Shown here piece after piece: positions 1 to 6,223 of a stretch of 8,293 bases of DNA. Source of the DNA: Fischerella sp. (GTDB lineage Bacteria > Cyanobacteriota > Cyanobacteriia > Cyanobacteriales > Nostocaceae). The position numbers and the translations under genes are program-made. The notes below the pieces were generated by a model. The model worked only from the letters and a program-made list of their open reading frames with translations, did no database searches and was not told the DNA's origin. The DNA is taken from the NCBI GenBank assembly GCA_026419705.1, contig JANZYY010000070.1:5663-13955 (forward strand), given 5' to 3'. Numbering within the stretch: the stretch's first letter is position 1; each line of letters starts with the position of its first letter.

Positions 1-1227
1 ACAAACGATCCTAACCTGGGTGGATTGCCAGGACAGTTGATTGAAGGTGGGGCGATTAGAGGTGTAAATTTATTCCAAAGTTTTTCGGAATTTAACGTTG
101 GGGATGGAGAGCGAGTTTACTTTGCAAATCCAGCGGGGATTGAAAATATCTTTAGTCGCGTCACGGGTCAAAACTCATCGAGAATATTCGGAATATTAGG
201 TGTAAATGGTAACGCAAATTTATTTTTAATTAATCCCAATGGCATTATTTTTGGGCAGAATGCAAGGTTAGATGTTGCGGGTTCGTTTGTTGCGACGACT
301 GCGAATGCGATTGGGTTTGGTCAGAATGGATTTTTTAGCGCTTCTAGTCCACAAGCGCCTTCGCCGTTATTGACGGTTAATCCTTCAGTTTTTTTGTTTA
401 ATCAAATTAATCAAAACGCGACAATTCAAAATAACTCAGTAGCACCAGCAGGAAGAAATCCATCAGGTGGAGATGCGTTTGGTTTACGTGTTGGTGATGG
501 TAAAAGTCTGTTGCTTGTAGGCGGCAATATCCTGATGGATGGTGGTGCATTAAGAGCCTACAGTGGAAGAGTTGAGTTAGGAGGATTAGCAGCACCTGGA
601 AATATCAATCTTTTCGTAGATGGAGATAATTTAAGGTTGGGATTTCCTGAAAACGTGACTCGTGCAGATATATCTCTGAGCGATCGAGCTAGGGTATATG
701 TGCAAGCTGCTGGTGGAGGTGATATTGCAATTAATGCCCGAAATTTAGAGATATTAGAAGGAAGTGAGCTTTCTGCTGGTATTGGTCAAGGTTTAGGAAT
801 ACCTGAAACTGTCGCAGGGGATATTACCCTTAATGCTACAGGAGAAATCAAAGTTGCTGACTCCGAGAGTGGGATTCGCAATCTTGTGCGTGAAGATTCA
901 AAAGGCAATGGCGGTAATATTTTCATAGATTCTGGTTCATTCTCATTACGAGATGGTGCTCGACTTGTAACCTCGACTCTTGGACGAGGAAATGCAGGGA
1001 ATGTAACTGTAACTGTGAAAGATGCTGTTTCCCTTTTAGGTGGGCAAACTACAATTTTCAGCTCGGTGGAAGCAGGAGGTGTGGGCAAAGGTGGAAATAT
1101 TAATATTAATGCAGCAAGTCTATCACTCAAAGATGGAGCTCAACTATTAACTAGTATTCGTGAAACATCAGAGAATCAACCCGCAGAACCAAAAAATGCA
1201 GGGGATGTAAGTATTAGGGTGAAGTGA
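1..1227 (+). CDS. filamentous haemagglutinin-family (two-partner secretion) exoprotein, 5'-partial
   Basis: The frame is open from base 1 (TNDPNLGG...), so the start and signal peptide lie outside the window; the TTG at 25 is merely internal. The visible 408 residues begin inside the TPS (haemagglutination-activity) domain: GGAIRGVNLFQSFSEFN, then FANPAGIENIFSRVTG and the hallmark NPNGIIFG starting at residue 78. A right-handed beta-helix region follows. Repeats such as GNGGNIFID...LRDGARL (from base 904) and GKGGNININ...LKDGAQL (from base 1084) are 60 residues apart. In this family the TPS domain directs export through an outer-membrane TpsB (FhaC/ShlB-type) partner, giving a surface or released adhesin-like protein; no partner gene is in view. 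The frame ends at TGA in the middle of a repeat (NAGDVSIRVK), although relatives usually run much longer. I therefore suspect a truncated or decaying gene. Family assignment is firm; function of this member is unknown. Confidence 0.9.
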   Translation, partial: TNDPNLGGLPGQLIEGGAIRGVNLFQSFSEFNVGDGERVYFANPAGIENIFSRVTGQNSSRIFGILGVNGNANLFLINPNGIIFGQNARLDVAGSFVATTANAIGFGQNGFFSASSPQAPSPLLTVNPSVFLFNQINQNATIQNNSVAPAGRNPSGGDAFGLRVGDGKSLLLVGGNILMDGGALRAYSGRVELGGLAAPGNINLFVDGDNLRLGFPENVTRADISLSDRARVYVQAAGGGDIAINARNLEILEGSELSAGIGQGLGIPETVAGDITLNATGEIKVADSESGIRNLVREDSKGNGGNIFIDSGSFSLRDGARLVTSTLGRGNAGNVTVTVKDAVSLLGGQTTIFSSVEAGGVGKGGNININAASLSLKDGAQLLTSIRETSENQPAEPKNAGDVSIRVK

Positions 1228-1301
1228 CATTAGTTTCCCAGACACCCAATACTAATACCGAAACATTGGCTGCTTCTTCCCAGTCATGCCGTGTTCGTTA
1301 A
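1218..1301 (+). pseudogene. possible out-of-phase C-terminal remnant of the exoprotein gene
   Basis: Immediately after the exoprotein stop, a different phase is open from about 1218 to a TAA at 1299-1301. It reads VTLVSQTPNTNTETL followed by AASSQSCRVR. Cyanobacterial exoproteins of this family often end in a stretch of the kind 'VTL.A..P......W....C', so this looks like the true tail, brought next to a beta-helix repeat by an internal deletion that is not a multiple of three, or by a sequencing indel. The resemblance rests on memory of the family and was not tested by alignment. Confidence 0.35.
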
Positions 1302-1316
1302 ACCTTTCCTGAAAAT

Positions 1317-1340
1317 GGGGATCGGGGATTGGGAATCGGG
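1317..1340 (+). repeat. G-rich heptamer tandem repeat (STRR-like), about 3.4 units
   Basis: The units are GGGGATC, GGGGATT and GGGAATC, followed by a partial GGG. Degenerate heptamer tandem repeats like this are typical of filamentous cyanobacterial intergenic DNA. It lies between the two convergent genes; no function is implied. Confidence 0.6.
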
Positions 1341-1355
1341 CACTGAATTAAGTAT

Positions 1356-1446
1356 TTATACTGTTTCACGTTAATCACGATACATATAAATTTTGTAGAG
1401 ACGCGTACGCCGCAGGCGTTCGAGCAGGGTAATTTCGCGTCTCTAC
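1356..1446 (+). repeat. palindromic interspersed repeat, copy 1 (91 bp)
   Basis: The left half, from TTATACTGTTTCACG to ...ATAAATTTT, is unpaired. The right half is an inverted repeat with perfect 11-bp arms, GTAGAGACGCG (1395-1405) and CGCGTCTCTAC (1436-1446). Nested inside is a second hairpin, ACGCC-GCA-GGCGT (1407-1419). A near-identical copy in the same orientation is at 3742-3820. The palindrome ends 3 bp beyond the kinase stop codon and could form a hairpin in the 3' ends of both convergent transcripts, but no T-run follows it on either strand, so it is not a standard intrinsic terminator. Confidence 0.9.
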
Positions 1447-1449
1447 TTC

Positions 1450-3600
1450 TCAAACATCCTCTAAACTATGTAATACTTCTTTAGCCGACTGATATCTTGA
1501 ATTGCAGTTTTCGTTCACCATTCTATCCAATACGGCAGCAAATTTGTCACTGATTTCTGCTAAATTGTACCAATTCTGCAAGGTACCATCTTGCACAGGT
1601 ATAACCACTCTTAAAGTATTTGAGTCTCTTTGGAACGTTTTAGGATCTGTCCCTGTTAAGGCTTGAATAGCCAGTATTCCCAACGCATATATATCGCTGT
1701 TTAGTCTCGGTTGTCCGCTCATTTGTTCGGGAGGCATATAACCACGAGTACCAATGGCGATCGTATTATTTTGTGGCTGAGTTTGAATCTGCTTGACCGC
1801 ACCAAAATCAATTAAAACAATGTGCCCATCACTTTCCCGCCTGATTAAATTGCTAGGTTTGATATCTCGATGGATGACGTTATAACCGTGAACAAAAATA
1901 AGTATCTGCAAAACCTCTTTGAGTAGAGATACAACATCAGCTTCTGCAAACTTTTTATTAGGAGTAATCTCTTTTTCTAGGGAATGCCCTTTGATAAATT
2001 CTTGAACTAAATAAAATTGTTGATTTTGTTCAAAATAAGCCAATAATTGAGGGATATGTTCATGCTTACCCAAAATTTCTAAAATTTCTGCTTCAGTTTG
2101 GAAGAGTCGTCTAGCAACACTTAAAAAAGCTTCTTCTTGATGAGCGGGTCGTAATTGCTTGACCACACATAGAGGATGACTAGGACGCTGAGTATCTTGA
2201 GCTAAGTAAGTATGACTAAATCCTCCACGACCTAGAGATTCGATAATTTTGTAGCGTCCGTTCAGCAGATGCGTGTTGGAGGGAATTTGATCCGGTATTG
2301 TTGGACTTGAGTAATTACCCCTCTGGCGTAGAATTGCTTGCAGTTGGATCATGGCTTCTTCTTGCTGGTGAACCTGTTGTGCTATTTTTTCTTTCTCTTG
2401 CTTACTCTGATATACGCTGTAAGCAAGAACGCTACCAGCTGCTAACACCAACCCTAGTGCTGGCGAAACTACAGGAATCCATCCTGCGTTGGTAAAGATA
2501 AAAAAGTTACCAGCAAATAATACTGCCAGACCTGCCCCACTAATAATTGCTAGACGTAGAGGATGCTGAATGCGTGATGCAATTATACCTCCTGCTAAAC
2601 TCCATACCAATACCCAAACCACTTCACCCCATTCAGGCAAAAACCAAAATAGAGTTTGTTTGTTATTATCAAGAACAGCGCTGAGAATTTGACTGACACT
2701 TTGGGCATGAATCTCCACTCCCGCCATTCTCCCGGATGTGTCTGACTTGCCAGTGCTATAGGGTGTATTTAAAATATCCTTCAAACTGGGTGCGGTTGAA
2801 CCAATCAAGATGATGCGGTCTTTGACTAAATCACGATTAACTTTATCGGATAGCACATCTGTCAGAGTAACTTTTTCAGCTACCTGAGAAGAACGGTAGT
2901 TTAGGAGAATTTGGTAGCCACCAGTATCTATGTTTTGATAACCACCAGAATTACTTTCTAAACGTTTAAATACAGTATTGCGAAGTTGCAACTCTTGCTT
3001 GTCAGTAAATTGCGGTTGGATGCCTCCAGTTTCCAAATATTTTAGTGCTAGTTGTAAACTTAAGGAATATTCTGCTGCACAATTGTCATTCGCTGTTGGG
3101 GTAAATAACAGTAGATTGCGACGTATTGTGCCATCAGAATCTTCTACAACATCGCTAAATCCAACTCTTGATGGCTCCACTCCTTCAGGAGGAGATACTC
3201 CAGACTGATTATCACTGGAATGTTTGCAAATTGGAATAATAATATCGCTCTGTTGTAAGCGTTTCAATAACTTGTTGTGACCAGGTTCAATTGGCAAGTC
3301 ACGAAAAATGTCAAGACCAATTGCTCGCGGTTGATATTGCTCAAGTTTGCCCAAGAGGTTGTCGAGAACTTCCCCAGATAAACGGTCTGAAGTGGGCGAT
3401 TTCCATTTTTTGATGTCATCTTCAGTGACTGCAACAATCAACAGGCGTGAATCTGAACCAGAATCTGCTCGCATTTGCATCATCTGGTCGAAAAGCTTTA
3501 GTTCTAGAGGTTCTAGCACTCCTAGCTGTTGAACAACAAACAGTAAACCTGTGACAATTACGCTAGAAAAAACTGTTGACAATGTGAAGAAATTTTTCAT
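1450..3600 (-). CDS. CHASE2-domain membrane serine/threonine protein kinase
   Basis: The 716-residue protein joins an extracytoplasmic sensor to a cytoplasmic kinase. Residues 8-27 are a first membrane helix. A CHASE2 domain follows to about 310, with LLIVAVTEDDIKKW near its start and MAGVEIHAQSVSQIL near its end. Three helices lie at about 327-343, 348-369 and 374-397, then a short Gln/Glu-rich coiled coil (398-427). The Hanks-type kinase begins at about 446: glycine loop GRGGFSH from G457, ATP-binding K481 (VVKQL), catalytic HRDIKPSN from H577, DFG from D598, then GTRGYMPPEQ. All catalytic residues are present, so it should be active on Ser/Thr; signal and substrates are unknown. I chose the ATG at 3600; an in-frame TTG at 3624 would add eight polar residues, and neither start has a clear Shine-Dalgarno sequence. 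The gene is convergent with the exoprotein gene and stands alone between two copies of an interspersed repeat. Confidence 0.95.
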   Translation of the reverse strand: MKNFFTLSTVFSSVIVTGLLFVVQQLGVLEPLELKLFDQMMQMRADSGSDSRLLIVAVTEDDIKKWKSPTSDRLSGEVLDNLLGKLEQYQPRAIGLDIFRDLPIEPGHNKLLKRLQQSDIIIPICKHSSDNQSGVSPPEGVEPSRVGFSDVVEDSDGTIRRNLLLFTPTANDNCAAEYSLSLQLALKYLETGGIQPQFTDKQELQLRNTVFKRLESNSGGYQNIDTGGYQILLNYRSSQVAEKVTLTDVLSDKVNRDLVKDRIILIGSTAPSLKDILNTPYSTGKSDTSGRMAGVEIHAQSVSQILSAVLDNNKQTLFWFLPEWGEVVWVLVWSLAGGIIASRIQHPLRLAIISGAGLAVLFAGNFFIFTNAGWIPVVSPALGLVLAAGSVLAYSVYQSKQEKEKIAQQVHQQEEAMIQLQAILRQRGNYSSPTIPDQIPSNTHLLNGRYKIIESLGRGGFSHTYLAQDTQRPSHPLCVVKQLRPAHQEEAFLSVARRLFQTEAEILEILGKHEHIPQLLAYFEQNQQFYLVQEFIKGHSLEKEITPNKKFAEADVVSLLKEVLQILIFVHGYNVIHRDIKPSNLIRRESDGHIVLIDFGAVKQIQTQPQNNTIAIGTRGYMPPEQMSGQPRLNSDIYALGILAIQALTGTDPKTFQRDSNTLRVVIPVQDGTLQNWYNLAEISDKFAAVLDRMVNENCNSRYQSAKEVLHSLEDV

Positions 3601-3741
3601 AACAGGTTGCTGTCGAGTATCCAATTAAATTGATTCTTGGCTCGACTTTATCTATTAGACCATGCCGCTCGAAGTGTGGTGAATATGGTTTTCTGTTCAA
3701 CAAGCCCAGAGGTGAAAACGCTCCTGTCTTGTGAGTGCTCC

Positions 3742-3820
3742 TTATACTATTTCACGTTAATCACGATACATATAAATTTTGTAGAGACGCGTACGCCGCA
3801 GGGTAATTTCGCGTCTCTAC
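3742..3820 (+). repeat. palindromic interspersed repeat, copy 2 (79 bp)
   Basis: This matches copy 1 (1356-1446) base for base except for one G/A substitution near the left end (base 3749) and a 12-bp gap in the loop. Arms are GTAGAGACGCG (3781-3791) and CGCGTCTCTAC (3810-3820). Because of the gap, the nested ACGCC/GGCGT hairpin of copy 1 is absent. It lies about 140 bp upstream of the kinase start, in direct orientation to copy 1. Confidence 0.9.
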
Positions 3821-3945
3821 ACTGTCTGTATTTGTAATTGCTAATCTGCCCGAAAGGTTTCAAGAAAGCGAATTTATTTGTGGAGAAGATCATAATATTT
3901 GGAGCGAGCGGAGAGTGCGACGAGATACAATGCGTCATTGTTAGA

Positions 3946-3970
3946 AACCCCTAAATTTATTTATGGGGTT
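3946..3970. other. hairpin with 11-bp stem and one bulge
   Basis: AACCCC-TAAAT and ATTTA-T-GGGGTT can pair with a single unpaired base (T3964). Neither side is followed by a long T-run, so it is not clearly a terminator. No gene abuts it; it may be a remnant of a mobile-element end. Confidence 0.4.
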
Positions 3971-4238
3971 CTCTTCAGCATAGATGCCTTCGTACTTCTG
4001 CCTTCTCATGGTAGTGAATGCGGAGTGGTTTTAGAATGCGCGATCGCGCGGATGGGGACTCTGGTTTTTCTGAGGCAGGACACTTGCTGTATCCGTGCTG
4101 GTTATAAAAGCATCAGAATGTTGTCAGTAAGACTGATTTGGACAACGCAGACGGGTGACATTTTAGTTGAGGTGAAAGGCGATCGCCAGTTGATGGAGCG
4201 GGCCTGAAGGGGTGACAAAGAGGCTGAAGGCTAGGAAA

Positions 4239-4404
4239 TACAGCATGATATTTGAGAGCGCGGACACTGTAAATAAAATCAGCACTGCCAAAAGCAGTAT
4301 CGGCTAAAACCATCACTCGAAAACGTTTAGTCAATGATTGCAGAAGGCATGAATGATTCTAAGGTGTAAACTAGCTCTTGGGCGTGAGCAAGAAGATATT
4401 TCAT
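4239..4404 (-). pseudogene. IS4-like transposase relic with a large internal deletion
   Basis: Two fragments in different phases lie back to back. Starting at the ATG at 4404, the first frame reads MKYLLAHAQELVYTLESF then MPSA, which I recognise as the N-terminus of a cyanobacterial IS4-type transposase; it runs into TAA at 4327-4329. The second, starting at about 4343, reads QSLTKRFRVMVLADTAFGS and then ADFIYSVRALKYHAV, matching the middle of the same kind of protein around one catalytic Asp (LADTAFGS). Several hundred bases between MPSA and SLTKRF are missing, and nothing recognisable follows ...KYHAV. The element is dead. Assignment rests on remembered family sequence, not a search. Confidence 0.65.
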
Positions 4405-4416
4405 TGTTCTTGCTCA
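4385..4416. repeat. perfect 10-bp inverted repeat around the relic's start codon
   Basis: TGAGCAAGAA (4385-4394) and TTCTTGCTCA (4407-4416) are separated by 12 bases, and the minus-strand ATG of the transposase relic (4402-4404) is in the loop. In RNA this would place the start codon in a hairpin, which could limit transposase translation as in some other insertion sequences. That role is inference. Confidence 0.6.
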
Positions 4417-4484
4417 GAAATTCAGTTAATACGCCCTTTTTTCTCATGTTTTAGTCACTTTAAGCAAGAAGAGCTACTGTCATT

Positions 4485-4687
4485 GTATTTATCACTGTAT
4501 TTAAAAGCAACCTAGTTGCTAATGAAAATGATAATCGCGATTAGGGAGGATTAGTCAAAATTATTCGCTAAGATACTTAGGTCTTTTAGGTATCAATTAG
4601 CATATTAAATCACATTATATACAGTATTTATCTAATTAATAATAGTGTGATACTTTGTACCTCTAGTTTACAAATTCAGTATTTATC
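4485..4687. repeat. dispersed GTATTTATC words in AT-rich DNA
   Basis: CAGTATTTATC occurs at 4622-4632 and again at 4677-4687, 55 bp apart; a shorter GTATTTATC lies at 4485-4493. All are in the same orientation. They could be binding sites or chance in AT-rich sequence. Confidence 0.3.
4524..4543. promoter_or_regulatory. Fur-box-like word overlapping a 12-bp palindrome
   Basis: Bases 4524-4542 agree with the 19-bp Fur consensus GATAATGATAATCATTATC at 14 positions by hand count. The overlapping TAATCGCGATTA (4532-4543) is a perfect palindrome. No gene starts nearby in either direction: cutA ends to the right and the kinase starts more than 900 bp to the left. A functional site is therefore doubtful. 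Confidence 0.2.
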
Positions 4688-4774
4688 CTGCTAAGTGCAA
4701 GATCTCAGTGTGGAAACAACGGTTGTCTACGTGTCGATCAACCACCAATGATGAATTACTAATAACCAACAACC

Positions 4775-4788
4775 AATGACTAATGACT
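4775..4788 (+). repeat. AATGACT heptamer x2 covering the cutA stop codon
   Basis: Two exact AATGACT units lie at 4775-4781 and 4782-4788, preceded by degenerate AACCAAC-type units from about 4762. The cutA stop codon (4780-4782) and its last two codons lie in the repeat. The 11-mer GACTAATGACT recurs at 5237-5247, at the end of the next gene. Confidence 0.55.
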
Positions 4789-5106
4789 CACTTGTTCCGA
4801 AATCCACTGCAAATAGGGATGAGAACCTGCAACAATAGGCAGAGCAATAATTTCTGGAACTTGGTAAGAGTGAATGTCGCGAATTTTGGCTTCTAAACTA
4901 GAAAATTGGCTCAAGTCAGTTTTGATGAATAGCTGCCATTCTTGCTCTTTTTGTACTTTTCCTTGCCAGGTATAAACAGACTGGATCGGGAAAAAATTTA
5001 CGCAAGCAGCAAGTTTAGCTTCTACGAGCACAGATGCGATCGCTTCTGCCTCCTCCGAGGAGGCAGCAGTCACCAAAACTATACCGTAGCCAGTTGAGTT
5101 ATCCAT
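4780..5106 (-). CDS. cutA: CutA1 divalent-ion tolerance protein
   Basis: The 108-residue product has the full length of the CutA1 family, small cytoplasmic trimers with a ferredoxin-like fold linked to divalent metal (especially copper) tolerance. Recognisable segments are GIVLVTAASSEEAEAIA (8-24), LAACVNFFPIQSVYTWQGK (32-50), EWQLFIKT (56-63), IHSYQVPEIIALPI (78-91) and the C-terminal PYLQWI. C35, H79 and the E54/E56 region are at positions usual for the family. I chose the ATG at 5106; a TTG at 5118 would add four residues ahead of the conserved block. The gene is separated by 139 bp of heptamer repeats from the HTH gene upstream, so co-transcription is uncertain. A HIP1 octamer (5036-5043) lies inside the coding sequence. 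Confidence 0.95.
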   Translation of the reverse strand: MDNSTGYGIVLVTAASSEEAEAIASVLVEAKLAACVNFFPIQSVYTWQGKVQKEQEWQLFIKTDLSQFSSLEAKIRDIHSYQVPEIIALPIVAGSHPYLQWISEQVSH

Positions 5107-5153
5107 AAATTTGCTCAAATTTTGGATTTGTCAAAAGTCCTTTGTCATTAGTC

Positions 5154-5186
5154 GTTTGTTGTTTGTTGTTTGTTGTTTGTTGTTTG
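5154..5186 (+). repeat. GTTTGTT heptamer tandem repeat, 4.7 units
   Basis: Four exact GTTTGTT units (5154-5181) and a partial GTTTG lie just upstream of cutA. They are followed at about 5191-5223 by CAAC-rich sequence that is roughly their reverse complement, so a loose hairpin is possible. This is a typical STRR-type repeat of filamentous cyanobacteria. Confidence 0.85.
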
Positions 5187-5223
5187 GAACATCCAACAAT
5201 CAACTACCAACCAACAACCACCA

Positions 5224-5247
5224 ACTCTTGACTCTTGACTAATGACT
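5224..5247 (+). repeat. ACTCTTG/ACTAATG heptamer repeat at the end of the HTH gene
   Basis: ACTCTTG, ACTCTTG and ACTAATG follow one another and then a partial ACT, running into the stop codon (5246-5248) of the gene on the minus strand. The arrangement mirrors that at the cutA stop. Confidence 0.55.
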
Positions 5248-6211
5248 ATACCGTAGACAGAGAATAGACCTGACCATCGATCAACAGTCGGGTAATACCC
5301 TTAGCTTCTAGGTGATAACGAGCCTTTTGCAGCATCCTGCTATCGGGAATTTTGACCACGCGATCGCGTTTGGTAGAAAAGCGCTTTGCCACGCGATGAT
5401 TATCAAACACTGGCAGAGTTCTTTCCTGAGTTTCCAGACTGGGGATATGTCCTAAATCGCCAAAATCCCTAAGTGGTCTGGTGATTAATTCCGAGGAGCG
5501 ATCGATCACCAAATAGCAAGTTCTGGGTAGACTAGCCGCCGAGAGTGGCAAGACTCGCACAAAAGCATCACCAGTTCTAGCTCTTGTCACTAGGCGTGGT
5601 GCTTCTACAAAGTCTTCTTCCTCCTCGAAATCTTCATCCTCAAAGTCTTCTTCGTCGAGGTCTTCATCTAAATCCTCCAACTCCTCCGACTCATCTAACA
5701 ACTCTTCTCCCAACATTTCCGCTATGACTTTGGCATCCGCACGAGTATCTTCAACAAGCGGACTGGGAATATTTGTCACTTCTTGAATTTGAGGTAAAAG
5801 CTCCAATTGCTCAGCTACTGGTGGCGTTGGTTCCGATGGAGCCGATGAGCGCCGCCGCACTCTTCGGCGATGGGAAGCTTGCTCTTCAGTCACAGCAACA
5901 GGAGTGGGTTGTTCTTTTAGAACTTCCTCCTTTCGTGGCTCCTTTTTAGGTTCTAACTTTTGTTGGATAAATGCAGGTGGGTTTTCATAGCTTACCTGTG
6001 CTCTTCCTTCTGGAGTTCTGGCAGCCCGCTTTAAAGAAACGAGATACTCGTACTCGTCTTCTGCTAATGTACTTTTAAGTAAACGGCTAATTGTTGAGTT
6101 ACTTACGTCATAGCGTTCTGCCAAAGTAGAAGTCGTTTCAGCAGTGTGACGATATAACTTTAGGATTTCTTGCTTATCAGATTCTGTTAGTTTTCTCACG
6201 GCAAACACCAA
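5246..6211 (-). CDS. HTH-domain protein with acidic linker, function unknown
   Basis: The 321-residue protein has three parts. Residues 5-50 (VRKLTESDKQEILKLYRHT, then TLAERYDVSNSTISRLLKS) form a homeodomain-like helix-turn-helix of the kind found in transposases and recombinase-like regulators. Residues 65-205 are low-complexity: proline/charged sequence, a basic RRRVRRR patch (115-121) and an extremely acidic run at about 169-203. Residues 215-321 look folded (CYLVIDRSSELITRPLRDF, then KRFSTKRDRVVKIPD and a closing LLIDGQVYSL). I believe relatives occur across cyanobacteria but know no function. DNA binding is inferred from the HTH; the acidic tract could bind basic partners or compete for the DNA-binding face. 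No transposase catalytic motif is visible. No ATG opens the frame; TTG 6211, GTG 6208 or GTG 6199 are possible starts, without a clear ribosome-binding site. It lies 12 bp downstream of the membrane-protein gene, probably co-transcribed. Confidence 0.82.
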   Translation of the reverse strand: MVFAVRKLTESDKQEILKLYRHTAETTSTLAERYDVSNSTISRLLKSTLAEDEYEYLVSLKRAARTPEGRAQVSYENPPAFIQQKLEPKKEPRKEEVLKEQPTPVAVTEEQASHRRRVRRRSSAPSEPTPPVAEQLELLPQIQEVTNIPSPLVEDTRADAKVIAEMLGEELLDESEELEDLDEDLDEEDFEDEDFEEEEDFVEAPRLVTRARTGDAFVRVLPLSAASLPRTCYLVIDRSSELITRPLRDFGDLGHIPSLETQERTLPVFDNHRVAKRFSTKRDRVVKIPDSRMLQKARYHLEAKGITRLLIDGQVYSLSTV

Positions 6212-6223
6212 ACCACAATTTTT

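Larger units (their letters stand above)
3601..4779. other. long stretch without an intact gene, containing repeats and a transposase relic
   Basis: About 1.2 kb separates the kinase start from the cutA stop. Listed separately are a palindromic repeat (3742-3820), a bulged hairpin (3946-3970), a dead transposase fragment (4239-4404), a start-codon hairpin (4385-4416), a Fur-like word (4524-4542) and iterated GTATTTATC words (4485-4687). HIP1 octamers lie at 4040-4047 and 4179-4186, the first within the 12-bp palindrome GCGCGATCGCGC. The open frames of 60-100 codons here lack recognisable motifs and I do not call them genes. From 4500 to 4690 the DNA is notably AT-rich. I saw no convincing RNA gene. 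Confidence 0.7.

Noticed and set aside
25..27. TTG as the real start of the exoprotein
   Set aside because: The frame is open to base 1, the TPS domain has already begun, and there would be no signal peptide.
786..1130. 114-codon minus-strand frame inside the exoprotein gene
   Set aside because: A shadow of the plus-strand beta-helix coding sequence with a proline/threonine-rich product and no motifs.
3601..3624. TTG start for the kinase, eight residues longer
   Set aside because: An ATG at 3600 directly precedes the membrane-helix segment; the TTG adds only a polar stretch and has no better ribosome-binding site.
3825..3936. Short open plus-strand stretch reading LPERFQESEFICGEDHNIW...
   Set aside because: It looks mildly protein-like, but has no start codon in context, begins within the palindromic repeat and matches no family I know.
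3899..4207. 102-codon plus-strand frame in the gap between kinase and cutA
   Set aside because: No recognisable domain, a cysteine-rich irregular composition, no ribosome-binding site, and it overlaps a hairpin and two HIP1 sites. Its end (GDILVEVKGDRQLMERA) faintly recalls a transposase segment, but on the opposite strand to the relic, so I do not use it.
5107..5118. TTG start for cutA
   Set aside because: ATG at 5106 gives the usual family length, and the added residues are not part of the CutA core.
5154..5225. CRISPR-like array of short repeats
   Set aside because: Units are 7 bp without spacers; this is a tandem heptamer repeat.
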